The notes under the pieces are model-generated. The model saw only the letters and a program-made list of their open reading frames with translations. It did not search any database and was not told the DNA's origin. Positions 22,913 to 35,024 of a stretch of 64,000 nucleotides of DNA are shown here, one piece after another; within the stretch, counting starts at the first letter, position 1, and every line of letters begins with the position of its first letter. The DNA comes from Ischnura elegans (lineage: Eukaryota > Arthropoda > Insecta > Odonata > Coenagrionidae). The DNA lies in the NCBI RefSeq assembly GCF_921293095.1, contig NC_060248.1:12666744-12730743 (forward strand), given 5' to 3'. The translations under genes and the position numbers were made by a program.

Positions 22913-23959
22913 GTTGCACGTGAATAAATGCGACATAGGCGCGATGACTGGACTTTTATGATGTTTAATCAGCAAAATTTGTCTTTTCGATGTTAAAATT
23001 CGTAAATTTAGTCACGAGCTCTGCTGAAATGCTCTGCCGACTCTTACTGCTAATTGACTGAGACTTAAACTAGACCATCGAGGACAAGCTATTCCACCGC
23101 CCCCGCCAGCCCATTTTCGCACGCTTCCGTCTAAAAGGCGCAAAAATCGGCGAGTTCGACAATTGGAATGTAGAAGCATTTCTTTACTTTCTTCCTGAGA
23201 ATGTTTTTTTCAGGCTGTGACCTTGACTACGGTTATTAAAAACGCTACCAAAGATCGTTAGCGATCTATACGATGATGACATTTTGTTTTTTGCCTTGTA
23301 TATCAGAAGGTGCTTGGCTCAATGGAATAGACCCGAATGTGTAAGGTAGACTGAGGTACGTTTACACATGGGGGTAGATTTACGCGGTGCACTTTACCTA
23401 ACCGAGTTAAAACTATAGCGCGCCATAAGCTATAATATATTAATGCTCTTCCTTAGGGCCTATTCACGAGATTGTTACGTCAATCAAGCATCGGTCTAGC
23501 GTTATGTAAGCTTGTCCCAAGAACGGGCAAGTTAAGTCTCCCAACGTATATAGAATAAATAAAAATCTCTTTCTAACAAGCCATTGTAATACTTATTCTT
23601 GCAGTTTTCTTGAGTGCACATTTTTTACTAATATTTCTATAATAATTAAAAAATTATTAAAATCAGTACAACCGTTCTTGATTTATAAATGGCGTTTTGA
23701 AACCGTTCATTGATTATCAGGTGGTACGAAGTTCACCGAGGGTGAGATAGTTTAGTATATATCTTATTCCTTAATTAATTTTTTTCAACACATTATTAAA
23801 ACTGTTCCGCATTTTTTCAAATAACCGTGTTTCACCGCACTTTGTCGTCATCTACTGATAATGTACAGTGAAAAAAGAAAAAAAAGGCTGCATAATGCTA
23901 TAAACTATAATTGTAAGTGCTATAAAATTAAAATGAAAGTGCTATTTACACGTATCTCT
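22913..23959 (-). mobile_element. hAT-like element (right arm)
   Basis: Mirror copy of 19,226-20,272, in reverse orientation. Confidence 0.65.
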
Positions 23960-25004
23960 AGTTATTAGAGATGCTTCTGGTTTATTTTGAGGTTGGGTCA
24001 ATTTTTTAATATCTTTTTCCGACTTTTCAACGCATATTTATCATCTTCATTGACTTCCCACGTCATAAGTATAAGCACCCGAGTTTGACGCAATATTGTG
24101 AAGTAATGGTTCGTCTAATTAAAAAAAGGATTACTCATCTAATGTGGAGGACACTTGTATTTCAACAATTAAAGGCATAACTGCATAGATTGTTACGGAG
24201 TCATGACCCCTGTGATACCCCCTACCCCTAAATCTCACTAGAAAAAGTTGCAGAACCAAGAAAGGAAAGGAAATGGAAAAAATGTCTACTAGAATACCTA
24301 AAATAAAGAAGAAATGTACTCTACCGTTTCCATGCGGTTTTTCGCGGAAATGGGTGAAAAGTGTTATTTATGAGTGTTGTAAACGTTGAGATTAAACTTT
24401 AAGTTGATTATGAGTGAAATATACGGAATTTTATGGGCTGAGAGGAAGATCACTATAATTTATTGCTATAATAATCAATGAAATAATTAATGAGATCTGC
24501 TTCTTCAATAAAAAATAATACAGATAATGGAAGAATGAGTCGGAGTTCTTAAATCTCATTGTTCAATATGATGTTAATTTATTCTCTTCCTTTTGTTTTG
24601 GAAGTCCCCTCCACTACCACGACCGGTACCTCTTACACGTCCACCACCTCATACCCTCACCAACACTGCAAGCTCCTCCTGCTCATTTGAAAGAGTTTCT
24701 TTTCTTTTTCGTTATGAAATATATGATAATGTATCTAATTTATCAAATATCTGATATTTTGTCTATCCATTTGTTAAGGAGAAGATTCCAAGATGTACTG
24801 GAGGAGTTCCACTTCCTCAAGAAGTAAGAGTTGAAGGAGAGGGTGAAGTATCGGATGGAAAGGATTAGTACCTGATACGGAGAGAGTTTGTTGACCCTAA
24901 TTAATTATGATGGGGGGAGAAAATATACTATCCCCGGGTGAGCATGATAATTGAAGGAAGAGTATGTATTTAAAATTTGAACGGGGATGAAAAGTTTTAT
25001 GTAC

Positions 25005-25195
25005 GTAAATTAATAAAAAATAACAAATGGAATGAAAAATGTATTTATTTATTTCTAAATTTATTTACGCAGAACAATAACCCTTAAATATATTATTAAT
25101 ATATATTATAAAAAAATAACAAGTGGAATGAAAAATGTATTTATTTATTTGTAAATTTATTTACGCAGAACAATAACCCTTAAATATATTAGAAG
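25005..25195 (-). repeat. 96-bp tandem duplication (right arm)
   Basis: Mirror copy of 17,990-18,180. Confidence 0.85.
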
Positions 25196-25354
25196 TTGTA
25201 TTAGAATGATGGGGGTGACCTTAGGTATACCGGGAACAACTAGCTCGTTTAGACGGTGGAATCAAAATTAATCGAATCATGCAAAAGCAAGTCAATGCAT
25301 ATTTCTGCACGGGAATTAAAACATTTTTTCAGTTATAGGATTGTATTTAGCTAT

Positions 25355-26685
25355 CAATTTAGCTTGTTTCCTGTAATAAATATCAATAGTGTAACAATCT
25401 AATTAGAGGTACCTAAGTATCCTGACCCTGAATCATACAGGGTTTCATAAAGTTTAGATAATAATTTATAAAGGTAATTAAAATTAACCTAAATTTCTAT
25501 TTGTATCATATTTTTATGACTTTAACTAAAGAAGATATGAAAGGTTAAATATGCTTCACCGGACGAGAAATTTTTAAGTCCAAATATAATTTTTATGTTA
25601 ATTTTTGAAGGGCTTTCGGAGCGAATTTGAAAAAACAAATTATTAATTCATGTATAACGTTGCAGGAGCAACAATATTTGTCAGAAACATCGAAAGGTTA
25701 GCTCCTTTAATAAGGGAGCAAGACACCCCTGACCCTGACCACATGAGGGTCTGAGAAATTTTGAGTTTTATATTCGAAGGGTAGTTAAATATTATCACCT
25801 ACACCGTTTACACTTTGCATTTATCACTTCAAATAAGAAAGATATTAACAGATTTATATTGTCCCCAAGAAGAGAGAAATTTTCTAAGTCCTCTCTTAAC
25901 TTGAAACCGATTTTTGGACACTTTGGGGGGTAATTATGAAAAAATCAAGCGGTGTTTCGTGTATAGAGTTGCAAGATGACCAAGTTTTCTAATAACTCTT
26001 AAAACCCTAACATGGAAAATAAGGGTACTTGAGTACCCTGAATCGGAACCCTTAAGGGTCGTAGAGAATTTGATTGTTATATTTGAAGGGTAGTTAATTC
26101 TTATCACCTACAACGTTTACTGTTTGCATGTATCACTTCAAATAAGAAAGATATTAAAAGATTTATATTTTCCCCAAGACGAGAGAAATTTTCCAAGTCC
26201 TCTCTTAACTTGAAACCGATTTTTGGACACTTTGGGGGGTAACTATGAAAAATCAATCGGTGCTTCGTGTATAGAGTTGAAAGATGAACAAGTTTTCTAA
26301 TAACTCTTAAAACCCTAATACGGAAAATAAGGGTACTTGATTACCCTGAATGAGAACCCTTAAGGGTCATAGAGAATTTGATTGCTGCATCTTATGTGCA
26401 TTGAAAAACAAAGTAACTCTTTCCTTTAAACTATACCCAAATTCCTTCAAATAACGGAGTTATTAAAGATTTTCTTGCAAAGCTACCTGCTGCTAACCTA
26501 TATTCTCCTAATACCATCACTCATAAATTAGCCCACCAAATCTAAACTACTTGCTTTGTCAAAATTTTTTCAACGGAATTGTTTCTATATTTATGCCCCC
26601 GAATTTTTGGGCGAAAATGAGAGCACTAGGACCAGGATTTTTCCGTACCCAAAATACCCTTAAATACCCTGAAAAGGGTTTTTAC
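25355..26685 (-). repeat. About 308-bp tandem repeat array (right arm)
   Basis: Mirror copy of 16,500-17,830. Its unit 1 differs from left-arm unit 1 over 26,104-26,182, whereas the rest is almost identical. Confidence 0.8.
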
Positions 26686-26840
26686 GAGAAAAATATTACG
26701 GATGAATGCTAGTTGTGTGAAAGTCACTCGTAAGGATTTTTTAGGCTCTCTGATCAGTATTATCGGATTTAATGACCTTTCATTTCTGTGGACTTATTAT
26801 AAATATAACCAAAATAATATGGAATCAGGCTGACACTCAC

Positions 26841-27043
26841 CAAATCACTGTCTGAGTTGGTCCTCCTGATTTCTGACGACTTCTTATATCGACGATAGCT
26901 ATGCTGGTCCTGAGGAAGGTTCTCGAATTTTTTACCGTCTTCTTTAAGTGAAGATTGCTGTGCTGGCTCTAAGGGCAGTCCTCCTAATTTTACTGACTTC
27001 TTTAGGTGAAGATGTCTATGCTGACTGCTTGAAGGAAGAGAAT
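26841..27043 (-). other. Predicted ATG-free 5' leader exon (right arm)
   Basis: Mirror copy of 16,142-16,344 on the minus strand: initiator at 27,043, three 58-bp units (26,849-27,023), donor just after 26,841. The DNA upstream of this copy is different beyond 27,261, so the two promoters have different distal flanks. Confidence 0.45.
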
Positions 27044-27074
27044 GAGTCTGCTCCGATCGAGTCGCGTTTTTATA
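27039..27074 (-). promoter_or_regulatory. TATA box plus initiator (right arm)
   Basis: Mirror of 16,111-16,146: TATAAAAA on the minus strand starts at 27,074, and the initiator A is at 27,043. Confidence 0.6.
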
Positions 27075-27261
27075 TCCTCAGAGGGGGACAAGCATAACTG
27101 ACTTGAACTGGTTACGCTCCCACGGATCACGTCAGAGTCATTCCCACGCTCGAGTCTTGAGTTGATAAACTCGAAGCGCTGGGACCGGATGCATGTGGAG
27201 CGTGAGAAGAGATCTGGAGAGTGATAACTGGGTGGAATCGGCATATCTACACTACTTACGT

Positions 27262-28365
27262 GATCTCGAGAAGAAAGTGAAGAACTCCAAAGGAAAGAAA
27301 AAAAGTGAATGACTGCCAAATGGAGGGATTTAAAATGGCATTCTTCCCTCAAACTATAAAGGGTAGCAGCGGTGTCTCCATTAATAAATTAATGGCATGA
27401 TTCGCAGGGATGACTCATCCCATGTTTTTATTTTCCATTACTCAAACCTTGCATGGATTTACTATAGGAAGTACTACCAATTGGCAAGTTTTGTCATGAA
27501 TGTGCGCGTATTTATTGTTATTATGAGTAATATTTTTATGACCGCGCGGTGCGCATGTGGGGATCCTATTTTAAGCTTCATGCTGGTGATGGGTGACTCC
27601 CTACCATTTATCCTAGAGGTGGCTTGCAGGTTATTATGTAGATGTAGATCCTGAGCCTTTTTTCTATCAAATACCATCACATTCATCTCCGCTTCTTCCT
27701 TCTGACGAAACGAGCAGCAGGTTATTGGTCGGAAAATGATACTGCTGGAAATAAACTGAAGGAGAGCGAAATACGGAAATGGAGCGGAGAGACAGAGAGG
27801 TTGTTGATGATTGATAGAAAAGAGACCCTTGAAAAAATAGCCACAGGGAAACCCTGACGAGAAAGAAAAGACGCAAAAGTGAGAATCATCATTCTCTTTT
27901 CTCGGAGAGGCGTGAAATAAGGCGTAGGAGAGCATGAAAAGTTGTACGAGGTTGAAATAGGAATGAAGGTCAACCGAACACGATCATGAAGAAAACACTG
28001 TTTTCGATATAAAATGCACATAATAGGTGCTGCTTTCCAATCGTCAGGTCACACCTTCGATTCGGGGATAGTACATGGGAGTCGGTGCAAAAAATGTGGC
28101 GCAATCAACCGCTTTGCCGACCTTTAGACATGGACCCCTGACATGGACCTTTGGTTTCCCGCGCGATTGTTCGGACCACTATGGTACCCAGATACCTGGT
28201 TACCTAATGGCAATCGCTCGGTTTACCCATAGTTGGCCCCTGCGGTTCATCCAAGGTAGCTACGCGAGGCAGAAAGGACTTTCGTTTAGCCACATGCGGT
28301 TGAGAGACTCAAACCTGCGCTGAAGTCGCGCACGGCGGATATGTGCGGCAATTTTACCGAGGCTA
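27262..28365. other. Mostly unassigned; right flank of palindrome
   Basis: No gene recognised. It holds the short repeat at 27,582-27,652 and a GC-richer patch at about 28,040-28,340 with an 82-codon frame (28,075-28,323) without any known motif. The overlapping minus frames at 27,474-28,021 are Ser/Phe-rich translations of a purine-rich strand. Confidence 0.35.
27582..27652 (+). repeat. Short interspersed repeat, partner of 9,530-9,606
   Basis: GCTGGTG, TCCCTACCA, TAGAGGTGGCTTGCAGG and TTATGTAGATGTAG in the same order as the minus-strand copy near 9.6 kb. Confidence 0.5.
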
Positions 28366-28368
28366 ATT

Positions 28369-28553
28369 GTAATTTATTTATTTATTTCCATCGCCCCGAA
28401 AACAGCTCACAAGGCCTTTTACATCGGAGGGTATAACATAAAACAATAACTATCACACACAACCATGCCCTGGATAGGGGCAACCTACCCAGGCGGGACT
28501 CGAACCCGCGACCTTCGGTTTGGCAGGCTTTACCCCGCCGCCACCGACGCCGA
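28369..28553 (-). mobile_element. tRNA-derived SINE (copy 2)
   Basis: On the minus strand: A-box-like TGGCGGCGGGG, B box GGTTCGAGTCC, the shared body with CTATCCAGGGCATGG, and an AAATAAATAAATAAATT tail at 28,371-28,391. It abuts a LINE-A fragment. This is the best-defined tail of the family. Confidence 0.85.
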
Positions 28554-28559
28554 CATTGA

Positions 28560-28715
28560 TATATGGTATACTTCTGCTCTTCTTTCCTCTCAATAGTTTA
28601 TCCAACATTCTGCCCTCCAAAACTGTTTTCAATATCGCTTCCCTGCTTAGTATTGCCTTCTGTCTTCTCCGTATCTCACGAATAAGCTGCTTTTCTTCAC
28701 CACCAAAGTTAAGAG
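28560..28715 (-). pseudogene. LINE-A 3' fragment
   Basis: On the minus strand it matches the last coding part of LINE-A: GAGATACGGAGAAGACAGAAGG and the GGGAAGCGATATTGAAAAC / GGAGGGCAGAATG blocks. The terminal hairpin is missing, probably lost when the SINE inserted or by erosion. Confidence 0.7.
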
Positions 28716-29001
28716 ATTTATAGCACCTGACGTAGTAAATTATAATTTTATTATTTCCAAACGTGGTTATCGTCTAATCTCGCAGTACGCAGGAAAGAAT
28801 GGTACACGGATAAAAAATTTAAAATATAACTGCACCATTTTCTCTGCCGCAATACCTTATCGATATACAGCCGCATGTAGGCTATAACAATTATATTTAA
28901 AATGAATTTTTACCTTCAAAAGGTGAATTTACATTTAATTTTTTTTCCTGCCTACAATTCTTTTATACGTACAGTGTCAGTAGGCGAATAAGATTTTCAG
29001 C
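28716..29001. other. No recognisable feature
   Basis: AT-rich; nothing identified. Confidence 0.4.
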
Positions 29002-29426
29002 GATTTACTACGCTGAATAATACTTTTGTACGCTAAATAACACACTTGTGTCTTTACTGCTGTGAAGAGTTTATTTTCACTTTGAAGTACAGACTCAACT
29101 GGCTGAATCATTGTTGGCCAAGCTCGCTTGTTTATACAGTAACGGCGAATGCGAGCGCCGCGCTGGAAGTTCTTGGAACATTCCCGATTTTCTCTATTGC
29201 GTGTTGTGGCACACTGATTTACTACGCTAAATAATACTTTTGTAAGCTAAATAACACACTTGTGTCTTTACTGCTGTGAAGAGTTTATTCTCACTTCGAA
29301 GTACAGACTCAACTGACTGAATCATTGTTGGCCAAGCTCGCTTGTTTATACAGTAACGACGAATGCAATCGCCGCGCTGGAAGTTCTTGGAACATTCCCG
29401 ATTTTCTCTATTGCGTGTGTGGCGGA
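29002..29426 (+). repeat. 214-bp tandem duplication
   Basis: Unit 1 is 29,002-29,215 and unit 2 is 29,216-29,426. Both start GATTTACTACGCT and run through CACACTTGTGTCTTTACTGC and CATTGTTGGCCAAGCTCGC to TCTCTATTGCGTG. They are about 95 percent alike. The frames 29,046-29,234 and 29,496-29,227 are both inside it and are not genes. Confidence 0.85.
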
Positions 29427-29429
29427 TAT

Positions 29430-32400
29430 TGTGCCACAGATGTATAAAAATGTTAATGCAATGGTACAAAAATTTTAATATATTTTGCATTGCCATTCAA
29501 TGTCAAAAGTAATTCCCTGTTTCAGCAATATTTTTTTCAATTTTAATAACAACATTATGAGTTTTTACCCTTTCAAAATAACATAGTTTTGGAAAAAACA
29601 TATTTAAATCATTATTTTTCCTCAGCAACGAAATTTTCCTCCTCATGAAAACCATGGAATAGGAGTGTCTTATAAGCATGAATTTTCATCGGAAGGATGG
29701 ATTGGGAGATACGCTCTGGCTTATTATTTTTTTTAGGGTGCAAGTTCAAAAGAATTTATACCAGTTGAAAAATACAGGTGGCCTTTGAGAATCATTTTAC
29801 CTCAGAAATTGTATTATGTGATTATGTGAATTTACTTGGCTTGAAAATTTCTCGCCACTGAAAAATCGCGCGGAGCATTTAAGGTCTTCGCTGTTTTCAC
29901 GAGGAAAAATTGAGAGCGATTCCGTCCATGCGCAATCTCGAAAACAAACACGCAACGAAATTGGAAGACCACGTGCCAGAATGGCTTTCCTTCGGATATA
30001 CAGTACATTCATATATATGTATATATGCATAAGTTGAATACGGAGTGAAGTCGTTACAGCACGAGCCTGGCGGTCCCCTCTTGTGGTCTCATTAAGGATT
30101 TGGATATGCGCCAATCTTGGCTAAAATACCCGGAAAACTCTCGTAATCGGAGATTGCGCTTTCAATTGCACCACGGGTGGATTAATGACCGCTATAATTA
30201 ACGGATTCCAAAATATTTTCGAGTCAATTTTTACAATCTCTGATTAATAATCTCTGATTAAGGTCATAGATTAAAATTCCTCCGTGCTGTAAAATTTACT
30301 TTTTTCTCTTTTTAATCCAACTAGGCCATGGTAAGTAAGCTAGGCTAGGTAAACACAATTGACCTGGATATATATCCGAGATTCCTAAACAGTAGAAAAC
30401 TATTGTGAAGTCACCGAGTAAAACTCATCAAAAATTGATTATAATTTTATTATAATTCAAGTTAATTAGAATTGGAAGCTGAAATAATTAAAATCACTTC
30501 TCCTATCTTTACCTTTACCTATTTGAAATTATATCCATCGCGATACGACATAGGTAAGTGAAGCTATAAAAACAGATGTTGGAATTTTTAGCACATGGGT
30601 TGAGATATCAAATAAAATACAAGGAATCGGTGATGATAAAAAATCAACAAATTGATATACACCCAGAAGCGCATGGAAAATGAAATTACAACCCTTTTTT
30701 TACCAGCCGAACGGACACATCCCTTGGGCCGCGTTTCCACTCCAGTGCAAATTCAGGATGAAATTCAACGCACAGCGGAAAAACACAATGGAAGCCAGAG
30801 AATGGTCAAACGGAATACGTAAACTTAACGAATTAAAAATGGATATATACACTCTACACTCTGGTTATACGAGCAGTAGAAATTAAAACACACAGGAAAT
30901 ATAAAAAAACAAAGGAAATTGCCAGAAATTGAAGTTCAAAACCATAGTCAATCCAATATATTCTTCAGTAATATATGACCCTGAAATAAATTTTTATAAT
31001 CACTTTTTAACTCCACCAGTAATTGTGTTAATAGGATACACTGTGCTCCGGATTCCAGTGAAGTTACATTATAAAATAATGACTAGTTAAACTAAACATC
31101 AAATGTTCAATGTGCAAAAAAATGTACGTGAAAATGTACAACAAAATTTTCCCTCGAAGGTTCTGACACCAAATACCATATAACATTTTGTGAGAGATCA
31201 TGCAAAGATCAAATAGAATATACAAGCCGTAAATATTTTTGAAAAAATAGCCCCCTCAGAAAGTGAGCCAAAAATACCGTGATATTGGCACTCATATTCA
31301 TGCATGAAGAGGAATCGAGCAGTAACAAAATATATTGCAGCGTTTGATTTTGAGAAAGGAGAAATTTTCAGAGTGATGCCATTCATTTGAGTAGGATTCA
31401 GTGATCAACAATTGATGGGGACCATGTTAGTCTATGGTAGTGACTATGGCCCTTGACTACTGATTGAGGGGTCACGATGGGAGAAATGTGTCGAGGGACT
31501 TGGTTCTTATGTTGAAAAATAGGTAAAATAAGTATCTTCAATGCTATGATATTTATATTGCCTAACTGATTAAACTTTCTGTTAAAACATTGTGCGTTAC
31601 TTATCGATCCACCCTCGGATATTTCCTTTCGTTTCTTGGTCATCTTCGCAATAAGTTTATTCCTATGTCAAACTGAAAGGAAATAAAATGTTATCTAAAA
31701 ATGAAAATACTCTTACGATAAGTATAAATACATCCTAGGTGAATCAAAACGAATGCTCTTCCACGGAACGGACGGATTGGAGATATTTATTTCCCAGTGT
31801 ACAGAAGACAAAATCCAGATTCAGAGAAAATACCAGCATTGAACGAAAAAAAAACAAGAGATGTTTCTAATATTGGGCCAAAAGAACTGCATTGTATTTC
31901 ATAACGCACTATGTCCTACTTGGTAAAGTGCTCTAAAAACATCTAGTATTACTACAAGTCTCACGATACTTCATACCGGTATTTCGGCATGAATAATTTT
32001 CATTAATCGGTCGGGAAAGTAAGATTTTAATACCCCTGATAATTGTCTTAAACGAGATTACTTGTTTGTCAAGTAAATGAGTCTTTAAGTAAATAATACT
32101 TTTTAACACAGAAGAAGGACTATTTTTCATTAAATCAACTACTTTAGTCAAAAACTCACATTATTTATTTATATAAATCACACATTAACAAACAATGTGC
32201 GAACCCTTCACCTTACTCATTAATATTTCAACTGTGATACAACTAAGATTCCGACAGTTCCAGCTGAATGCGTTAATTCATAAAAGCTCTGATGATGCAA
32301 AAGTATATGCTGCGAAACTTTGGCAATAGTATTGGTAAATAACTAGTGTAAAAAAGAGTAACATCTCCAAATAGCTCCAACTACATGCACGAAAGTTTTA

Positions 32401-32870
32401 ACTCAGCCTAATCTTATATTTCAAGCCAGTACGTTCGCTTTATAAAACTTTCAGTTAGTTAGTAAAAACATTATTTGCGATAGTCAATTAAAAATGGATA
32501 TGTACACATATTCTCCACTTATACGAACTTACAAAACTTCAATATAGTTAGAAAAGGTAAAATAACAAAGAAAATTGCCAGAAAATGATGTTCTAAGCCA
32601 TTATGAAAAATAATTCTATTGCTCAGAAATGGACTTTTCCATATAGAAATAGCTTTCAAATATGTGGCTAATTTCGAATAGAAAAAATTATGAATGAATA
32701 ATAACTGCTGAAAATTTCATTCCGACAGCTTATGAGACTCAGCAACTAAGTTTGATAAAAAATATGAAAAATAATGTGTATAATTCTTTTAGGAGGACCT
32801 TATGGACGTTTTCAGAGGTAATATTTAAAACAAAGTGGACCTGATTACATTACCAATGACTCAGTAACTA
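29430..32870. other. Unassigned AT-rich stretch
   Basis: No gene, RNA or shared repeat recognised over 3.4 kb. Candidate frames (29,797-30,114; 30,680-30,886; 31,198-31,386; 31,398-31,643; 31,933-32,151) are short and motif-free. Confidence 0.4.
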
Positions 32871-32879
32871 GGCATGGCA

Positions 32880-33160
32880 TTACTTCCTAAAACTGTTTCT
32901 TCAATATCATCTGGGAGTACCTTCTTGCTGCTAGGCATATCATTCGGCGACCACAAGAGACACTCCACCCTTCATCGCTATTTCAACGACGCTTTCTCTC
33001 CTTACATCGACCGCCCCGTCGTTCAGCCACCCTACAACAGTCTCCGGAGGAACTTCTAACGGAAATCGAGTCTGCAGATACGGAAGTTTCCGGAAATTGA
33101 GGATCAGAAATGAGAAGTGAAATAGAGTGATTTTTTGGTTGAAAAATGATGAAAGTATGA
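32880..33160 (+). repeat. R3 interspersed repeat (copy 1)
   Basis: One of three plus-strand copies (also 34,190 and 38,585). The shared core runs GGAACTTC, then GAAATCGAGTCTGCAGA, GGAAGTT.CCGGAAA.TTGAGGA. The upstream part is pyrimidine-rich with CATCG..CTATTTC and CTCTCCTTACATC. The frame 32,874-33,059 covers part of it. The family is unknown to me; the core may be the end of an old coding region followed by a stop. Confidence 0.6.
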
Positions 33161-33660
33161 GAAAATTTTATAAAACGGGGATTGAAGGTACTGGAATCAA
33201 TTGAAGCAAAGAGTGGGTCTAAGAGATGATGGTGATATAATAAAATGTAAAAAAAAAAATTATAATTTCACAAAAATTCAATGCTTTATGACTTAGTTTT
33301 GACGAGTCACGTCATCATCTGGTGATGAAGTGGATAGTAGACGTAATATAAATTCATCATCATATATTTAAAATTTTAGTTGCAGTTTCGTGATGAATCT
33401 TTAAAGAGAAAACATTGGATTTATGATGACTGACTTTGATACTCACCACGTTTTTTGTTGTATGTGTAGTCCTTTCAATCCAAAATTGAAACGTGGGATC
33501 TTAATCAAGGTAGGTTGATTTACCTACCTCCCCGATTCACTGCCTTTACGTAATCCCTAGTCCCCCCCTCCTTCAAAGACCTTCCCTATTTCGCATCTTT
33601 TTAGTCAAACTGTCTCCCCCCTCCCTTGCTATCCTTTCCACCCCACCTTCCTCTTGCTGG
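33161..33660. other. No recognisable gene
   Basis: AT-rich, then a pyrimidine-rich patch at 33,540-33,650. The frame 33,767-33,573 on the minus strand is not credible. Confidence 0.4.
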
Positions 33661-33691
33661 ACGGTATATATAGAACTTGTAAAGCCAAATT

Positions 33692-33734
33692 GGTACCTTG
33701 ATAATGACACTACGTGTCGAAACCGGGTCGGTAC
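33692..33734 (+). ncRNA. Hammerhead-ribozyme-like motif
   Basis: Stem I is GGTACC (33,692-33,697) with GGTAC (33,730-33,734). The core is TTGATAA in place of CUGANGA, followed by one extra T. Stem II is GACAC/GTGTC with a TAC loop, then GAAAC, a short CGG and GTC immediately before the 3' half of stem I. Two core bases differ from the consensus, so catalysis is doubtful. A TTGTGTGGAAGG.TACC segment 25 bp downstream matches Penelope-related ends at 12.1 and 46.2 kb. Confidence 0.55.
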
Positions 33735-34189
33735 TTTAGTAAATAAAATTGTGTGGAAGGTTACCATTTTAGTTTATTCTCATGGATATAAAACGTTCCA
33801 CCAGATATCGCCGGACACTGTGAATTATTATCGGCGAAAACCTTTCGATATTTTTACTTAACATATAAACTTTAATACGAAGACGTCATGATGTAAATAT
33901 AATTGCTATAAATGTTGGTGGCTGCTTTCGGGAAATGCTGCGTAGGTTGCATTATCTGCTCAACGTTTCACTCCTTCTACTGGGAGCGTTTTCAAGAGAA
34001 TGCAAATTTCATACAAAAGTTCATGCATATTTTGGTGGTGTTTGTTTTCCGCTTGTTCTTTATTTCGCCATATTTTCCTTCACTCATAGGTACTACAACT
34101 ATTTCTTTGAATTAATGTTTCCTTGAATATAAAATGAACTTGTAGGTAAAATTTTCTATATTTCAGCAGATTAAAACACTGCGCGCATC

Positions 34190-34520
34190 TTCCACGACTC
34201 TGCAGCAGCCCCTTCCTCTAAAATCCTTTGCGTAATACTCAGCACATCATTCAGCCGCCGCACACAAATTCTCGTACATTGGCATTTCCACGGGCATTCC
34301 TCCCTTTGCTTTGCTCTCAATAGAACGACATTCCCTGAGGAACTCCACGAACGGAATTCAAGTCTGTAAAGGGAAGATCCCGAAAATTGAGGAAGAGCCG
34401 TGGAGAAAGCGGTTAAGATTGAGGCATGGAGAGATAGAGGAAGGAGGGGATTGGGAAAGATTACAGGATTGAAAGACAATGGGGTGAAGTAGCATGAAGG
34501 AGGGGTTGTGAAAGGGACGA
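34190..34520 (+). repeat. R3 interspersed repeat (copy 2)
   Basis: Shares CATCATTCAGCC, ATTTCCACGGG, GAACTCC..GAACGGAATTCAAGTCTG, GGGAAGATCCCGAAAATTGAGGA with the 38.6-kb copy. The minus-strand frame 34,629-34,171 is an artefact of this purine-rich segment. Confidence 0.6.
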
Positions 34521-34969
34521 AGGAAGTTAAGATGAAAAGGAGGAAGAGGTGTCGGATAGGATATGTTATAGGGTTAAAATAGTGTGTAAAAAGCCACGGA
34601 AACTTATTGAAGCGATGACTATATCGCACTTAAATAGTATATAAATGTATATATGACGCTTATATTGTATGCGAATGGTATAACATTAATTAATTATATA
34701 AGTTTTAATTTTAAATTTGAGAAAAAGACTTTTCAAAGAAATGGTTCATATATCTAAATCAATTAACAGTAGTAATAAAAAAACAGACATTTAAAAACCT
34801 TAGAAAAATTTATTTTTATTTAATTAATCAAAATTAATGGTAACTAGGTTTGGTAATAGCTTAGTTATATATATATTTAAATTATAGTGAAATAACTCTT
34901 TTGTAACATTTACTTATGTAAAAATATTTTATATCATTGTATTTTATATTGTTCTAATGTTTCCATTCA
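34521..34969. other. No recognisable feature
   Basis: Very AT-rich, including a TATATATATATTTAAA run near 34,866. Confidence 0.4.
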
Positions 34970-35010
34970 TAGCCCAGATGATAGTTTAAAATAGACTGAA
35001 ACGTCGGCTA
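34970..35010 (+). ncRNA. Hammerhead-ribozyme-like motif
   Basis: Stem I TAGCC (34,970-34,974) pairs perfectly with GGCTA (35,006-35,010). Between them: CAGATGA (one base from CUGANGA), one extra T, stem II AGTTT/AGACT (five pairs, one G-U) with an AAAAT loop, GAAAC and GTC just before the 3' half of stem I. The order is that of a type I hammerhead with a minimal stem III. The A in place of U in the core and the extra base argue for decay. It sits at the upstream border of the LINE-A copy and is probably a Penelope remnant. Confidence 0.55.
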
Positions 35011-35024
35011 ACAACTTCTTTGCA

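Larger units (their letters stand above)
21616..27261 (-). repeat. Giant palindrome, right arm (5,646 bp)
   Basis: Reverse complement of 15,924-21,569 with the same contents in mirror order. It differs from the left arm by scattered substitutions; the densest cluster is 26,104-26,182. The sequence beyond 27,261 (GATCTCGAGAAG) is unrelated to that before 15,924. Confidence 0.95.

Noticed and set aside
33161-33360. TGACGAGTCACGTCATCATCTGGTGATGAAG near 33,300 as another ribozyme
   Set aside because: Short symmetric pieces are present but no CUGANGA-stem-GAAA order.
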